DNA of 64,000 nucleotides from Chryseobacterium senegalense (GCA_001403755.1 CYUH01000011.1:1-64000); one strand, 5' to 3'; positions 33,164 to 43,242 are shown, counted from the first letter of the stretch. A program made the numbers and translations. The notes: generated by a model not told the origin, from the letters alone.

Positions 33164-34144
33164 CTACAACCAACCTTGTTCTTTCATCCAGTCGTCATTG
33201 TAAACTTTACCAACATATCGGGAGCCGTGATCGTGAAGCAGAACCACAATCACATCATCTTTGGTAAATTGATCTTTCATCTGAACCAACGCTGAAATCG
33301 CGCTTCCAGCAGAATATCCACAGAAAATACCTTCCTCTTTTGCTAATTTTCTAGCATAAATTGCACCCTCTTTATCGGTTACTTTTTCGAAATGGTCAAT
33401 TACAGACATATCGTAATTTTCCGGAATGATGTCCTCGCCAATTCCCTCCGTGATGTAGGTATAGGCATGGTCATAATGCAATTCTCCGGTTTCATGAAAT
33501 TCCTTTAAAATCGAACCATAAGTATCTACACCGATCACCTTGATGTCGGAATTTTTTTCTTTAAAAAATTTTCCACAACCGGTCACTGTTCCGCCGGTTC
33601 CAGCTCCAGCCACGAAATGCGTTAGTTTGCCTTCGGTTTGATCCCAAATTTCCGGAGCGGTTTGCTCGTAATGCGCTTGTCTGTTGGATAAATTGTCGTA
33701 TTGATTCACGTACCATCCGTTTTCGGTTTCAGTGGCCAATCTCTTGGAAACAGAATAATACGAACGTGGATCAGTAGGTTTCACATCAGTTGGACAAACG
33801 ATTACTTCGGCACCAACTGCACGCAAAATATCGCATTTTTCTTTCGACTGTTTGGAATTGGTTACGAAAATACATTTGTAACCTTTGATAATTGCCGCTA
33901 AAGCCAAGCCCATTCCGGTATTTCCTGAAGTTCCTTCGATAATGGTTCCACCAGGTTTCAATCTTCCGTCTTTTTCGGCATCTTCGATCATTTTCAGGGC
34001 CATTCTGTCCTTCACAGAATTTCCGGGGTTGAAGGTTTCTACTTTCGCCAAAACCAATGCCGGAAAGTCGTCACCTAAAACTTTATTTAGCTTTACCAGT
34101 GGCGTATTCCCGATGGTTTCGAGGATATTTTGTGCGTATTTCAT
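33164..34144 (-). CDS. PLP-dependent cysteine synthase family protein
   Basis: This 326-residue fold-type II PLP enzyme carries IGNTPLVKLNKV, the lysine site NPGNSVKDRMAL and the phosphate loop GAGTGGTVTG. TSGNTGMGLA is the substrate loop. The spacing and the C-terminal HDHGSRYVGKVYNDDWM are closer to the catalytic core of cystathionine beta-synthase than to E. coli CysK, so both O-acetylserine sulfhydrylase and CBS-like activities are possible. No CBS regulatory domain follows. The gene is alone on its strand. Confidence 0.88.
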   Translation of the reverse strand: MKYAQNILETIGNTPLVKLNKVLGDDFPALVLAKVETFNPGNSVKDRMALKMIEDAEKDGRLKPGGTIIEGTSGNTGMGLALAAIIKGYKCIFVTNSKQSKEKCDILRAVGAEVIVCPTDVKPTDPRSYYSVSKRLATETENGWYVNQYDNLSNRQAHYEQTAPEIWDQTEGKLTHFVAGAGTGGTVTGCGKFFKEKNSDIKVIGVDTYGSILKEFHETGELHYDHAYTYITEGIGEDIIPENYDMSVIDHFEKVTDKEGAIYARKLAKEEGIFCGYSAGSAISALVQMKDQFTKDDVIVVLLHDHGSRYVGKVYNDDWMKEQGWL

Positions 34145-34260
34145 ATAAGTTTTTATTTCTAAATGATATTTTTATTTCAGGAAACTTCCTTTTTTAGAAT
34201 TGAATTTTTCGTAATAATATTTTATTAAATTACGAATTTGCAAAGATATAATTTTAAATA

Positions 34261-35490
34261 TTAATTATACTTAATGGCTTTTACAGGAGAAATTTTACTG
34301 ATTAAATAACTTGGTAAAATAAGTGAAATAGCCGATACAATAAGCATTCCGAAGGAAATGAAAAGAATGTAAAGGAGGTTGAGATCAACCGGAACTACAC
34401 TTAAATAGTAATTTTCCGGATTTAATTGAATAATGCCAAAATATTTTTGTAAAAGCAAAAATCCTAATCCGATGATATTCCCGATAATTAATCCAGGAAT
34501 CATAATCAGCAAAGTGTAATTGATGAAAATAGCGCGAATTTGTCCGTTGCTTGCTCCTAAAGTTTTCAGCATCCCAATGGAATTAGTTCGTTCAATGATG
34601 AGGATCAGCAAAACCATTACAATATTGATGACCACTACCACCAGCATGATGACAATGATTAAAGCAATATTCGTATCGAAAATTGCAATAAAATCCATGA
34701 TTTGTGGATATTCGTCCGTGGCTTTTACGGTGTAATTTTTGTAACCTGCAAGCTCATCGATTTTCGGTGCGTCTTTGTCGATATTATTGATATTGTTCAA
34801 GAAAACGTCCACACCACCAACTTCTCCGGCTTTCATCCCCTGAATTTTTCGTGCATGATTGATGCCACCGATGATAAAAACATCGTCAATCATTTTGATA
34901 TCGGTTTTATAAATGCCTACAACTTCAAATTTTCGATACAGCGGACTTTGATTTTCTTTAGAAAAAATTGCTACAATGCTGTCTTTTACTTTTAAATTCA
35001 AATCGGTTGCGATCTTTTTAGAAATGCAGATTCCGCTTTCGTAGCCTACTTCGGTAGCTTTCGGAGTCGTTCCTTCAATGAGAAACTTCTTGAACCTTTC
35101 AGCATCAAAATCTTTACCGACTCCTTTGAAAATGATTCCCGCAAAATTATGTTCGTTTCTTAAAATTCCGCTCACCGACACATAACTTTGGGTGGTTGCT
35201 ACATCGGGTAACGCTTTTATTTTATTGATTTGAAGTCCATCCGAACTCAAAATTGAAGAGTTGTATGAATTATTGGATTGTTTAGACTTAATGGAAATAT
35301 GACCGGAAAAATCGGCCATTCTTTCTTTTATTGCTTTTTTGGAGCCCAAACCGGTGGAGACTGTAATCAAAGAAACGATAACGCCTAATGCCACAGAAAG
35401 CCTGCCAATAAAGATAATAATTCGTGAGAGATTATTTTTATTATCTTTGGAAAAAGCTATTTTTTTGGAAAAATATAATGGAAATTTCAA
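34261..35490 (-). CDS. LolC/LolE-like ABC transporter permease (FtsX family)
   Basis: This inner-membrane protein of about 409 residues from TTG 35490 begins with KFPLYFSKKIAFSKDNKNN; an ATG at 35511 would add seven residues and overlap namZ. TM1 is at about residues 25-50, and a large periplasmic domain follows (FSGHISIKSKQSNN onward). Three TMs form the C-terminal FtsX domain with NSIGMLKTLGASNGQIRAIF, the coupling-helix motif typical of lipoprotein-releasing permeases. It would extract lipoproteins from the inner membrane with a LolD ATPase, which is not encoded nearby. Confidence 0.88.
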   Translation of the reverse strand: MKFPLYFSKKIAFSKDNKNNLSRIIIFIGRLSVALGVIVSLITVSTGLGSKKAIKERMADFSGHISIKSKQSNNSYNSSILSSDGLQINKIKALPDVATTQSYVSVSGILRNEHNFAGIIFKGVGKDFDAERFKKFLIEGTTPKATEVGYESGICISKKIATDLNLKVKDSIVAIFSKENQSPLYRKFEVVGIYKTDIKMIDDVFIIGGINHARKIQGMKAGEVGGVDVFLNNINNIDKDAPKIDELAGYKNYTVKATDEYPQIMDFIAIFDTNIALIIVIMLVVVVINIVMVLLILIIERTNSIGMLKTLGASNGQIRAIFINYTLLIMIPGLIIGNIIGLGFLLLQKYFGIIQLNPENYYLSVVPVDLNLLYILFISFGMLIVSAISLILPSYLISKISPVKAIKYN

Positions 35491-35494
35491 GCAA

Positions 35495-36691
35495 ATGATT
35501 TTAAAACTCAAATTTAAAGATTTACTTCTAGTTGTGCTAATTTATTTTGGGTTTTGCCCGCTGAATTTTGCGCAAAATACTACGGATTCTTGTTTCAGAA
35601 ATGGTGCAGATCGGCCTGAACTCTACCTTCCGTTGCTGAAAGATAGAACCATTGCGGTGGTCACCAACCAAACCGGATTATTGCAAGACAGAACTTTTTT
35701 GGTGGATTTTTTAGTGAAAAATAATGTAAAAATTAAATCCATTTTCGCTCCTGAACACGGATTTCGCGGTGATGCAGATGCCGGTGAGCATGTGAAAAAC
35801 GGAGTCGATACCAAAACCGGAATTCCGATAGTTTCGCTTTATGGCAGCAACAAAAAACCGAAACCGGAACAATTAAAAGGTATTGATGTGGTGTTATTTG
35901 ATATTCAGGATGTCGGAGTTCGTTTTTACACTTATATTTCTACGTTGACGTATGTAATGGAAGCCGCAGCGGAAAATAACATAGAAGTTATCGTTCTCGA
36001 TCGGCCGAATCCACACGATGGCTATATCGCCGGTCCTGTGCTAAAGGATGGCTGGAAAAGTTTCGTGGGAATGCACAATATTCCCGTTGTTTATGGCTTA
36101 ACCATGGGCGAATACGGAAAAATGGTAAATGGTGAACAATGGTTGAGTAATAAAATTCAAGCGAAGTACACCTTGATTCCGATGCTGAATTATCATAAAA
36201 AGCAACGATATGGCGTTTCAGATAAACCATCTCCAAATTTACCGAATAACCTATCCATTAATTTATATCCAAGTTTGTGTTTCTTTGAAGGGACGCAGGT
36301 TTCAGTTGGTCGCGGTACCGATTTGCCCTTTCAGATTTATGGAAGTCCGTGGTTGAAAAATATGAATTATCAGTTTACGCCGAGACCCAATTTTGGTGCG
36401 AAAGATCCTTTTCTGAACGGAAAATTATGCTATGGAGAGAATCTCTCCCAAAATTACTCGGATTTGCGTGAACTTCGAATTGATTGGTTGTTGAATGCCT
36501 ACAAAAATTACCAAAACAAAGATCAAAATTTCTTTCTAAAGAATCTTTTCTTTGATAAATTAGCGGGATCAGATGAGTTGAGGAAACAAATTATTTCTGG
36601 GAAAACTGCTGACGAAATTAAAAATTCCTGGAAAAAAGACCTCGAAAATTTTCAACGAATAAGGGAAAAATATGTGATTTATGAGGACTGA
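35495..36691 (+). CDS. namZ: Exo-beta-N-acetylmuramidase NamZ-like (DUF1343) protein
   Basis: This exported protein of 398 residues from the ATG at 35495 has a signal peptide ending PLNFAQ (about residue 27). The DUF1343 fold follows: IAVVTNQTGLL, FAPEHGFRGDADAGEHV, SLYGSNKKPKPEQL, DIQDVGVRFYTYISTL and VLDRPNPHDG. EGTQVSVGRGTDLPFQIYGSPW marks the C-terminal domain. NamZ enzymes remove terminal MurNAc from peptidoglycan fragments for recycling or scavenging. Its start lies 4 nt from the divergent permease start, so the promoter of each gene must lie inside the other. Confidence 0.9.
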   Translation: MILKLKFKDLLLVVLIYFGFCPLNFAQNTTDSCFRNGADRPELYLPLLKDRTIAVVTNQTGLLQDRTFLVDFLVKNNVKIKSIFAPEHGFRGDADAGEHVKNGVDTKTGIPIVSLYGSNKKPKPEQLKGIDVVLFDIQDVGVRFYTYISTLTYVMEAAAENNIEVIVLDRPNPHDGYIAGPVLKDGWKSFVGMHNIPVVYGLTMGEYGKMVNGEQWLSNKIQAKYTLIPMLNYHKKQRYGVSDKPSPNLPNNLSINLYPSLCFFEGTQVSVGRGTDLPFQIYGSPWLKNMNYQFTPRPNFGAKDPFLNGKLCYGENLSQNYSDLRELRIDWLLNAYKNYQNKDQNFFLKNLFFDKLAGSDELRKQIISGKTADEIKNSWKKDLENFQRIREKYVIYED

Positions 36692-36768
36692 TTTTATCCT
36701 TGTAAACCATATGTTATCATCATCGGGATAAGGCAATTTAAATTTTTTACAAATTTTAATAATTTAAT

Positions 36769-36798
36769 TTTGTTATTTGCAATGTTTTTATAAATTTG
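36769..36798 (+). promoter_or_regulatory. Promoter of the T9SS beta-helix gene
   Basis: TTTG (36769-36772), an 18-nt spacer and TAAATTTG (36791-36798) match the Bacteroidota consensus. The expected start point leaves about 23 nt of leader. Confidence 0.7.
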
Positions 36799-36827
36799 GT
36801 ATAAGTTTAATATCAAATAAAAAATTT

Positions 36828-38774
36828 ATGAAAAAAAATTACATTGTTTCTGAAAAATTGTTAGAAAAGACGTATTTCAGATCCCCCGTGAAGGTCGCAT
36901 TGGCCTTTTTTTTAATGGGCACAGGAGTAACTCTATTCCAAGCACAAACTGCAAGAGTGGTGGAAAATCCTACAGAACTTGCCAAACTGAGTGATAACGA
37001 AGCGGTTAATCAGGCTGCAGCCAAAATGGTTTCTGCTCCAGTGATCAAAACTTCATCCAAAGGAGTAGCTGCGTTGAATGGTGTTTATACCGTAGGTGTT
37101 GCCGGTAATTATCCAACGTTAACTGCTGCTGTTGCTGATTTCAATGCTGCACCAATCGAAGGTCCAGTGACATTTAATTTACTGGATGAAACTTATCCAT
37201 CAGAAACTTTCCCAATTACCATTAATGCTAATGCCGGATCGAGTGCTGCAAATACCTTGACGATTAAACCTGCTGCAGGTGTCAATGCGACGATTTCAGG
37301 TTCCGCACCAGTATTGATAAAAGTAAACGGAGCAGATTATGTAACAATCGATGGAAGTAACGATGGAACAGGAGGTGATAATCTTACATTAAACAACATC
37401 GATGCTACGGCTGCGGATAATCCTACGATGCTTTGGGTAGCTAGTACCGCAACCGATGGAGCAGACCATGTAACTTTAAAGAACATCAAATTTTTAGGAC
37501 TTTCTCCATCGGGAACTATTGCAGGAGTTTTGGTATCCGGACCTACATTTGGAGCAGCAGGTACAATCCCAAATAATTATCTTACTGTAGAAAGCAATAC
37601 CTTCAATAGAGCCCAGAATGCAATGTTTGTTTTGGGACTAGCCACTAATCAGGATGATGGAGCTATGATTAAAGACAATACAATAGGTTCAATAGATCCA
37701 TTAGAAAGAATGGGCTTCAGAGGAATTGCGGTTCAAAATGCTAAAAATGTTACCATCAGTGGCAATAAAATTTTAGGAGCAAGCACTGCTTCCACTTCAA
37801 CATCCTCGGGGATTTTGGTAGGAGCTAATATCAATAATGTTGTAGTAACGGGTAATGATATTAGCAACGTTAGCAATAGCAATACCACCGGATATGGGTC
37901 CAATGGGATTTATTCCAATGCGGCAGCGGGTTCTAGCAATGTTTTGATTTCTAATAATTTCGTAAGAGATGTTTACAGTAGAGGATATAATTTAGGAGGA
38001 GTTGCCGATAACGGAAATGGTATTGTAATTTCAGGAGCAGGAACCGGAATTAAGGTTTATCATAATACTGTTGTTCTAAACACTAGCCAAACAGCAGCTG
38101 GTCGTCCTGCAGCCTTAAATATATTGAGTTCAGTAACAGCAGGAGCTGTAGATGTTAGAAACAATATTCTTGTAAATAATCAAACTGTAACTGGAGATCG
38201 TTATGCAATTTATTCTGGAGCGGCAAGTTCCTCTTTTTTAAATATCGATTACAATAACTATTTCACCACAGGACCAAACCTAGGTTTCATTGGATCATCA
38301 AGATCGAATTTAGCAGCGGTTCAAGCTGGCTTTGGCGGAAATGTAAATTCATTGAATGTTGCACCGGTATTTGCTTCAGCAACTGATCTTCACTTAACTG
38401 CCGCAAATAATGATGCGCTTAGCGATAAAGGAACTGCTTTAGCAGAAGTAACCGTAGATATCGATGGGGAAGTACGCAACACCGTAACTCCGGATATGGG
38501 TGCAGATGAATTTACTGCAGTATTGGCAACGGATGATATTACTAAAGCTACGGTAAAAATCTATCCTAATCCTGTTGTAGACTTTGTGAGCATCAAACAT
38601 TCTAGTAAAATTGATGCGGTAGAAGTTTATAATGTTGCGGGACAAAAAGCAGGAGTTTCTAAATGGAACGCAGCCTCAGGAACTATGGATATGAGAAATC
38701 TTGCGCCTGGTGTTTACATCATAAAAGTAAAAACAGGGAATGATGTAAAAGCTGTAAAAGTGATCAAGAAATAA
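36828..38774 (+). CDS. T9SS-secreted right-handed beta-helix protein
   Basis: This 648-residue secreted protein from the ATG at 36828 has an unusually long N-region before the hydrophobic core (VKVALAFFLMGTGVTLF, cleavage near QAQ). The middle (residues about 100-560) is rich in Asn/Gly/Val/Ile repeats such as NVTISGNKILGAS and NVVVTGNDISNV, typical of parallel beta-helix (pectate-lyase or NosD-like) rungs. The end (about 575-648) is a T9SS type A sorting domain: KIYPNPVVDFVSI, VYNVAGQK, NLAPGVYIIKVKT, KVIKK. It is probably a surface adhesin or polysaccharide-binding protein; no catalytic residues are recognised. Confidence 0.85.
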   Translation: MKKNYIVSEKLLEKTYFRSPVKVALAFFLMGTGVTLFQAQTARVVENPTELAKLSDNEAVNQAAAKMVSAPVIKTSSKGVAALNGVYTVGVAGNYPTLTAAVADFNAAPIEGPVTFNLLDETYPSETFPITINANAGSSAANTLTIKPAAGVNATISGSAPVLIKVNGADYVTIDGSNDGTGGDNLTLNNIDATAADNPTMLWVASTATDGADHVTLKNIKFLGLSPSGTIAGVLVSGPTFGAAGTIPNNYLTVESNTFNRAQNAMFVLGLATNQDDGAMIKDNTIGSIDPLERMGFRGIAVQNAKNVTISGNKILGASTASTSTSSGILVGANINNVVVTGNDISNVSNSNTTGYGSNGIYSNAAAGSSNVLISNNFVRDVYSRGYNLGGVADNGNGIVISGAGTGIKVYHNTVVLNTSQTAAGRPAALNILSSVTAGAVDVRNNILVNNQTVTGDRYAIYSGAASSSFLNIDYNNYFTTGPNLGFIGSSRSNLAAVQAGFGGNVNSLNVAPVFASATDLHLTAANNDALSDKGTALAEVTVDIDGEVRNTVTPDMGADEFTAVLATDDITKATVKIYPNPVVDFVSIKHSSKIDAVEVYNVAGQKAGVSKWNAASGTMDMRNLAPGVYIIKVKTGNDVKAVKVIKK

Positions 38775-38796
38775 TTTACGATTATCTTATAATTAA

Positions 38797-38824
38797 GAGT
38801 CTGGGAATTCCCGGACTTTTTTTA
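38797..38824 (+). terminator. Terminator after the beta-helix gene
   Basis: AGTCTGGGAATTCCCGGACT is a near-perfect hairpin followed by seven Ts. Confidence 0.88.
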
Positions 38825-38861
38825 TGGACGCTAAGTTTTTTTTGCTGCTCAAATTTTCTTC

Positions 38862-41800
38862 CTAAAAACTAGCCTTCACCTGAACAGATCCAATATGAAT
38901 TGTTCTTTCTCCGGAGTTTCTACCTTCATAATTGACGTTGAGTTGAATCAAAGAATTTACCGCCTGTTGTAGGAATACCGACCAAACCTGGTTCTTTCCG
39001 GGTTTCAATCCGTCCAGCATTTGGTTGCCGACAATCGTGAAATTATTCCCCGTGAAATCATTATTGATAAAAGAAAAATTGCCACGAACCGATGTTTTTC
39101 TCCAGTCCCACTGCAAACTTCCCGTTAAATCAAGGGTTTTTAGCAGTTCTTCTCCGTCTTTTCGGATTTTTTGTCGCCATGCTGATGAAACTTCTGCCTG
39201 AAGTTTTTCGGTAAATTTATATGTGGCTTTAGGTTTCGTTTCGAAATTATGCAGAAGATAATTTCTAGAACTGAAAAGTTGTGATGCATTTTCAATTTGA
39301 TGCACCGAGTTTTCCCAATCTACTCGGAAATTTTTATTGAACCAGTATCCTAAATTCAACAAATGCGAAGTTTGTGATCGCTCTTCATTGCTGAAATTGG
39401 CATTAATTAAATTATCATTAGCAATGAAACGGTAATTGCCATTCCAACCGGATTTTTCGGTAGAATTAAATTGTCCGGATGCAAGTAAATTTTGATTTTT
39501 AAGAATTTGATCTTCATTTTTCTCGAATGGATTGAGGACAAAAACCCGATCTCTTTTGAAAAACGAATTTTGCGAATTCAGCGAAATATTAAAATTCCAA
39601 CGTTTGAAAAACCTGTTTTCCGAGTTGAAAACTACCGAGGGATTCACAAACAAAGCCAGTTGCAACTTGTTTTTATTGGATGGTAAGTAATTCACCGTAT
39701 TGGTGTAAACCCTTATATATTGGGCTAAATCTGCGTATTCTGCAGTTTCAAATTCGTCCAGTTGTTGTATTCCGTCGCCGTTGTAGTCGGTCCATTTGTA
39801 CAAGCCCTGTCCGTCGCTCACTTTGATATACTGAAATTCACGTTGCGCTTCTTGCCCGTTTCCTAATTCATAAAACGCTTGCAAACGCATCCCGTTTCGA
39901 AATAACTGTTGGTTGTACATTACATTTCCCACTACAAAATCCTGATTGAAATTTTCTGCAATATCCTGATTCTGATAATAAAATTTCCGGTAATGAATTA
40001 AAGCGTTGAGCGTGGTTTTTTCAGTTTTAATGATCTGGCTTTCTGCCACGATTCCCAAAATATGATTCATGCTTTCCAATGAATTTCCCCGCACCGAATC
40101 ATTATCCCGAAAATAAGCTTTCGCCAGCAACTTTGTACGCATCGAATCCCCGATTTTTTTCTGAATAAATGCTTCTTTCCAGCGGAAACTGGTCACATCC
40201 AAAAGCTTCGTTTCGTTGAAGGTTTTTACATTGTTTTCCATATTCGCACCGATTCCCCAACTTCCTTGTTTGGTGGTATATTCCGTAATGATGCCACTTC
40301 GAAGGTATTGTGTATCTTGGAAAGTCGCCTTCGTATCCAGGTAGGAGAAATTTCCTTTCGTGCTGATTTTTCCTTTTTTGAATCCAAAATCAAGGTCGTT
40401 TTTTATTCCGCGATAGCTTTCTTTTTCATCGAGGTAATTGATTTTATAATTCAGGAACGATTGGTTTTTCCATTGGTTTAAAAAACTGAAAATCAATCGA
40501 TTTTGAGTAATTTGGTTGAATTCCTGATTCAAATTGAAATCCCGGGAAAACTCAACATCATTGATCCGATCCAAAATATGAAATTGAGAATTAAGGTGTT
40601 GAAATTCAAAACTTGGCGTTCCTTTCCAATTGTTTTTAGAAAAAGTTTTAAACCCAAAAACCCGTCCGGCGTAACCGATATTTTGATGCGCATCTTTCGA
40701 GGAGAAAAGGTTAACATCATGATTGCTGAGGGAGAAATCTGCTCCAACTTTTCCATCTTTTAGTAAAAATTCCGTATTTCCGGAAAGAACCTGAGTTTTC
40801 TGTGGAGCGGGCAATTTTCGAACTGCTTTGTAATCGCCCAAATTATTTCCCACATATTCGAAAACACGTCCATTATTCGTGGTTTGCTTGATGCGATAAT
40901 CGCCGGAATTTGCTCCGAAATAGGTGAAAGAAACCTGATACAAAGTCTGCGTTTGATCGGTTGAAAATTCATAATAATTCCCGTTCGGATTTTCGACAAG
41001 TTGATACAAAACTTTATTTACATCATATTCCGAAACCGTTCCGGATGGTGCGTACATTTGATCAGGATCGTTGCCTGCATTGGCAAGAATTTGCTGATCT
41101 TCTTTGCTTAAATTCAAAGAAAGTGGAGCGTTTTTATTGTCATTTTCCAGAAACCAACTGAAACCGTATTTGGCCTTTTCTCTTTGATGTTGAATATTTC
41201 CCGTAACTAAAAATCTTGTATAATTTCTGTTGGCGTAATTATAGGAAATGGTAATAAAATTCTGTTTCAAAATCGGCCTAAAACTGGTAAAAGTGATTTC
41301 CCCTGTGTTGTAATTGATGACATAATCTTGGTTTTCGCCTCTTTTCATCAATATTCCATCAATAAAAACCTGCTCAGATCCAGAAATAATGGTGATAAAC
41401 AGCTCCCCATTTTTCCCGTTCAGTCGATACGGACCTTGGTTTCCTTCAACACCCTGAAAGCGTATTCGATGAAACTCGCTTCGTGCAACTCCGGCAGAAA
41501 CATCCACAAAAGTTGTATTTTCTTTTCCGAAATTGGTTTGAAACTGCATACCCATACTTCGTCTTTGGTAACGCCCGAAGTAAGTATTTTCATCAAGCAA
41601 ATCTAAATGTCCGGCGCGCAGAATAGAGCGGTCTTTGATATTAAGCTGGAGATAAATTTTGTCGAACTCTTCCAAAGTTTGCGTGTATCCATCGGCTTGA
41701 ATGGGCAAATTATGATCGGAAATCGACGCCAAAACCGTGACGTCTTTCGATAATTTTCCTGAAATCTGAAGATCCATCGAACTTTGTACGCTTTGTCCTT

Positions 41801-42095
41801 GGTTGTTTCCAAACGTGATTCCTCGGATAATGGAACCTTTGGAATTGAGGTCGCCCAGGATTTGAGATCGCGTGTTTTTAACCAAAATTCCTTCATCAAG
41901 AATCACTTTGTTGGGAGTGCGGATGAAATCTAAAGTGTCTTTGGTAAAAAAGTCTCTGTCAATTTTTGCTGCAATTACTGAATCTTTTTTGGTAGAATCT
42001 TGCGGGAGATTGGGATTTTTCCATGTGAAAATCTGCGCATTTGTAAGGCAAAATGCTGCAATCATAAAAAGGGAATAATGTAATTTTCTTGGCAA
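38862..42095 (-). CDS. Large outer-membrane beta-barrel-like protein of unknown function
   Basis: This 1077-residue protein has a signal peptide (LHYSLFMIAAFCLTNAQ). Residues about 75-180 contain SKGSIIRGITFGNNQGQ and LSKDVTVLASISDHNLPIQADG, a motif order resembling repeats of the T9SS translocon protein SprA, but the protein is less than half SprA length. The rest alternates polar and aromatic residues as in barrel strands and ends HIGSVQVKASF, with the terminal Phe expected of an outer-membrane barrel. YKWTDYNGDGIQQLDEFE is EF-hand-like. No TonB box or plug is recognised. It seems conserved in Flavobacteriia, function unknown. Confidence 0.75.
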   Translation of the reverse strand: MPRKLHYSLFMIAAFCLTNAQIFTWKNPNLPQDSTKKDSVIAAKIDRDFFTKDTLDFIRTPNKVILDEGILVKNTRSQILGDLNSKGSIIRGITFGNNQGQSVQSSMDLQISGKLSKDVTVLASISDHNLPIQADGYTQTLEEFDKIYLQLNIKDRSILRAGHLDLLDENTYFGRYQRRSMGMQFQTNFGKENTTFVDVSAGVARSEFHRIRFQGVEGNQGPYRLNGKNGELFITIISGSEQVFIDGILMKRGENQDYVINYNTGEITFTSFRPILKQNFITISYNYANRNYTRFLVTGNIQHQREKAKYGFSWFLENDNKNAPLSLNLSKEDQQILANAGNDPDQMYAPSGTVSEYDVNKVLYQLVENPNGNYYEFSTDQTQTLYQVSFTYFGANSGDYRIKQTTNNGRVFEYVGNNLGDYKAVRKLPAPQKTQVLSGNTEFLLKDGKVGADFSLSNHDVNLFSSKDAHQNIGYAGRVFGFKTFSKNNWKGTPSFEFQHLNSQFHILDRINDVEFSRDFNLNQEFNQITQNRLIFSFLNQWKNQSFLNYKINYLDEKESYRGIKNDLDFGFKKGKISTKGNFSYLDTKATFQDTQYLRSGIITEYTTKQGSWGIGANMENNVKTFNETKLLDVTSFRWKEAFIQKKIGDSMRTKLLAKAYFRDNDSVRGNSLESMNHILGIVAESQIIKTEKTTLNALIHYRKFYYQNQDIAENFNQDFVVGNVMYNQQLFRNGMRLQAFYELGNGQEAQREFQYIKVSDGQGLYKWTDYNGDGIQQLDEFETAEYADLAQYIRVYTNTVNYLPSNKNKLQLALFVNPSVVFNSENRFFKRWNFNISLNSQNSFFKRDRVFVLNPFEKNEDQILKNQNLLASGQFNSTEKSGWNGNYRFIANDNLINANFSNEERSQTSHLLNLGYWFNKNFRVDWENSVHQIENASQLFSSRNYLLHNFETKPKATYKFTEKLQAEVSSAWRQKIRKDGEELLKTLDLTGSLQWDWRKTSVRGNFSFINNDFTGNNFTIVGNQMLDGLKPGKNQVWSVFLQQAVNSLIQLNVNYEGRNSGERTIHIGSVQVKASF

Positions 42096-42182
42096 AATCT
42101 CTTGAAAAAAAGTTGTGTAAAAGTAACGAAAAACTGTCTTTTAAATTGTTGTTAAATATTTAACAATTAATTAACCTCATAA

Positions 42183-42214
42183 TTGTGAATTATATAAAAA
42201 AGAATGTATTTTTG
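42183..42214 (+). promoter_or_regulatory. Promoter of the first short T9SS cargo gene
   Basis: TTG (42183-42185), a 21-nt spacer and TATTTTTG (42207-42214) precede the ATG at 42250 by 35 nt. Confidence 0.65.
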
Positions 42215-42249
42215 CCGCAGAAATTATTAATTAACAAATTTTTTAAAAA

Positions 42250-43041
42250 ATGAAAAAATTCTATTCTTTATTTGCAGTAGCTTTGTTATCTGCTTCAGCT
42301 TATTCTCAAACTCAAACTACAGTTCTTTCTGAAGATTTTGCAGCTTATATTAAAGGTGGAAACACTTCAAATACTGGCACAAACGCTCCAGACGGTACAG
42401 ACATTTATAGCCCCGGTACTACTGCATTACCAGCTGGTGTTCCATCTTCGAATTTTCCTGCAGGAACTAAAGTGTACATGGCAGGTGGAATGGCTAAATT
42501 TGGATCAGGTAGTGCAGTAGGATCAATGACTTCAAAAGTTGTTGATTTATCTACAGACGGAGGAAATGTCATCGTGTCTTTTGATGTTAAAGGATGGACT
42601 TCAGTAGAAGGTGATATTAAAGTAACAATTACTGGTCAAGCGTCAAAAACTGTATCTTACGCAGCAGTAATGTCTGGATCTGTAGAAAGCAAATCTGTAA
42701 GTTTTACAGGAGGCGTTGCAAATTCAACTGTGACAATTGAGACTACAGCAAAAAGAGCTTATATCGATAATATTAAAGTTATAACAACTGATACTCCATT
42801 AGCAGTAGTTGATGCAAACGCTTCGAAAGGAAAATTAGTAAAAAACACTGTTGTAGATAGCAATATTATTTTCGCTGCAAAAGCTGATGTAAAAGTAATC
42901 AATGCAAACGGACAAGTAGTAAAAACTGCTTCTGTAAACGAAAACACTACTTTAGATGTAGCTTCTTTGGCAAAAGGAATGTATATCGTAACAGGTACTG
43001 TAAACGGACAAGTTGTTTCTCAGAAAATCATCAAAAAGTAA
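42250..43041 (+). CDS. T9SS type A sorting domain protein
   Basis: This 263-residue secreted protein has a signal peptide (FYSLFAVALLSASAYSQ). A beta-sandwich-like middle domain with SFDVKGWTSVEGDIKVTI and AYIDNIKVIT resembles the jelly-roll or carbohydrate-binding parts of other Bacteroidota surface proteins. The C-terminal 75 residues are a type A sorting domain: ADVKVINANGQVVK, DVASLAKGMYIVTGTVNG and the final KIIKK. It has few charged residues and is rich in Thr, Ser and Gly. Codon use is noticeably biased (many GCA/ACT/GTA), suggesting strong expression. The ligand is unknown. Confidence 0.88.
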   Translation: MKKFYSLFAVALLSASAYSQTQTTVLSEDFAAYIKGGNTSNTGTNAPDGTDIYSPGTTALPAGVPSSNFPAGTKVYMAGGMAKFGSGSAVGSMTSKVVDLSTDGGNVIVSFDVKGWTSVEGDIKVTITGQASKTVSYAAVMSGSVESKSVSFTGGVANSTVTIETTAKRAYIDNIKVITTDTPLAVVDANASKGKLVKNTVVDSNIIFAAKADVKVINANGQVVKTASVNENTTLDVASLAKGMYIVTGTVNGQVVSQKIIKK

Positions 43042-43063
43042 TTTTTTTTACTTAAAATCGTAT

Positions 43064-43092
43064 TAAAGCTTCCTTTTGGGAGCTTTTTTTGT
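43064..43092 (+). terminator. Terminator
   Basis: AAAGCTTCC and GGGAGCTTT pair around TTTT and are followed by a T run. Confidence 0.85.
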
Positions 43093-43242
43093 TAATAAAA
43101 CATAACATTAATCATCTGAATTTTAGCAAAATATTGGTTAAATTTGCAATGTAAAACTATTCGAAAGAATTTCTGAATTTTTAAATAAATGAGATAGAAT
43201 CAGACTTTCAGTAATATTTCTTGTTTTAGAAAAATTAAGGAA

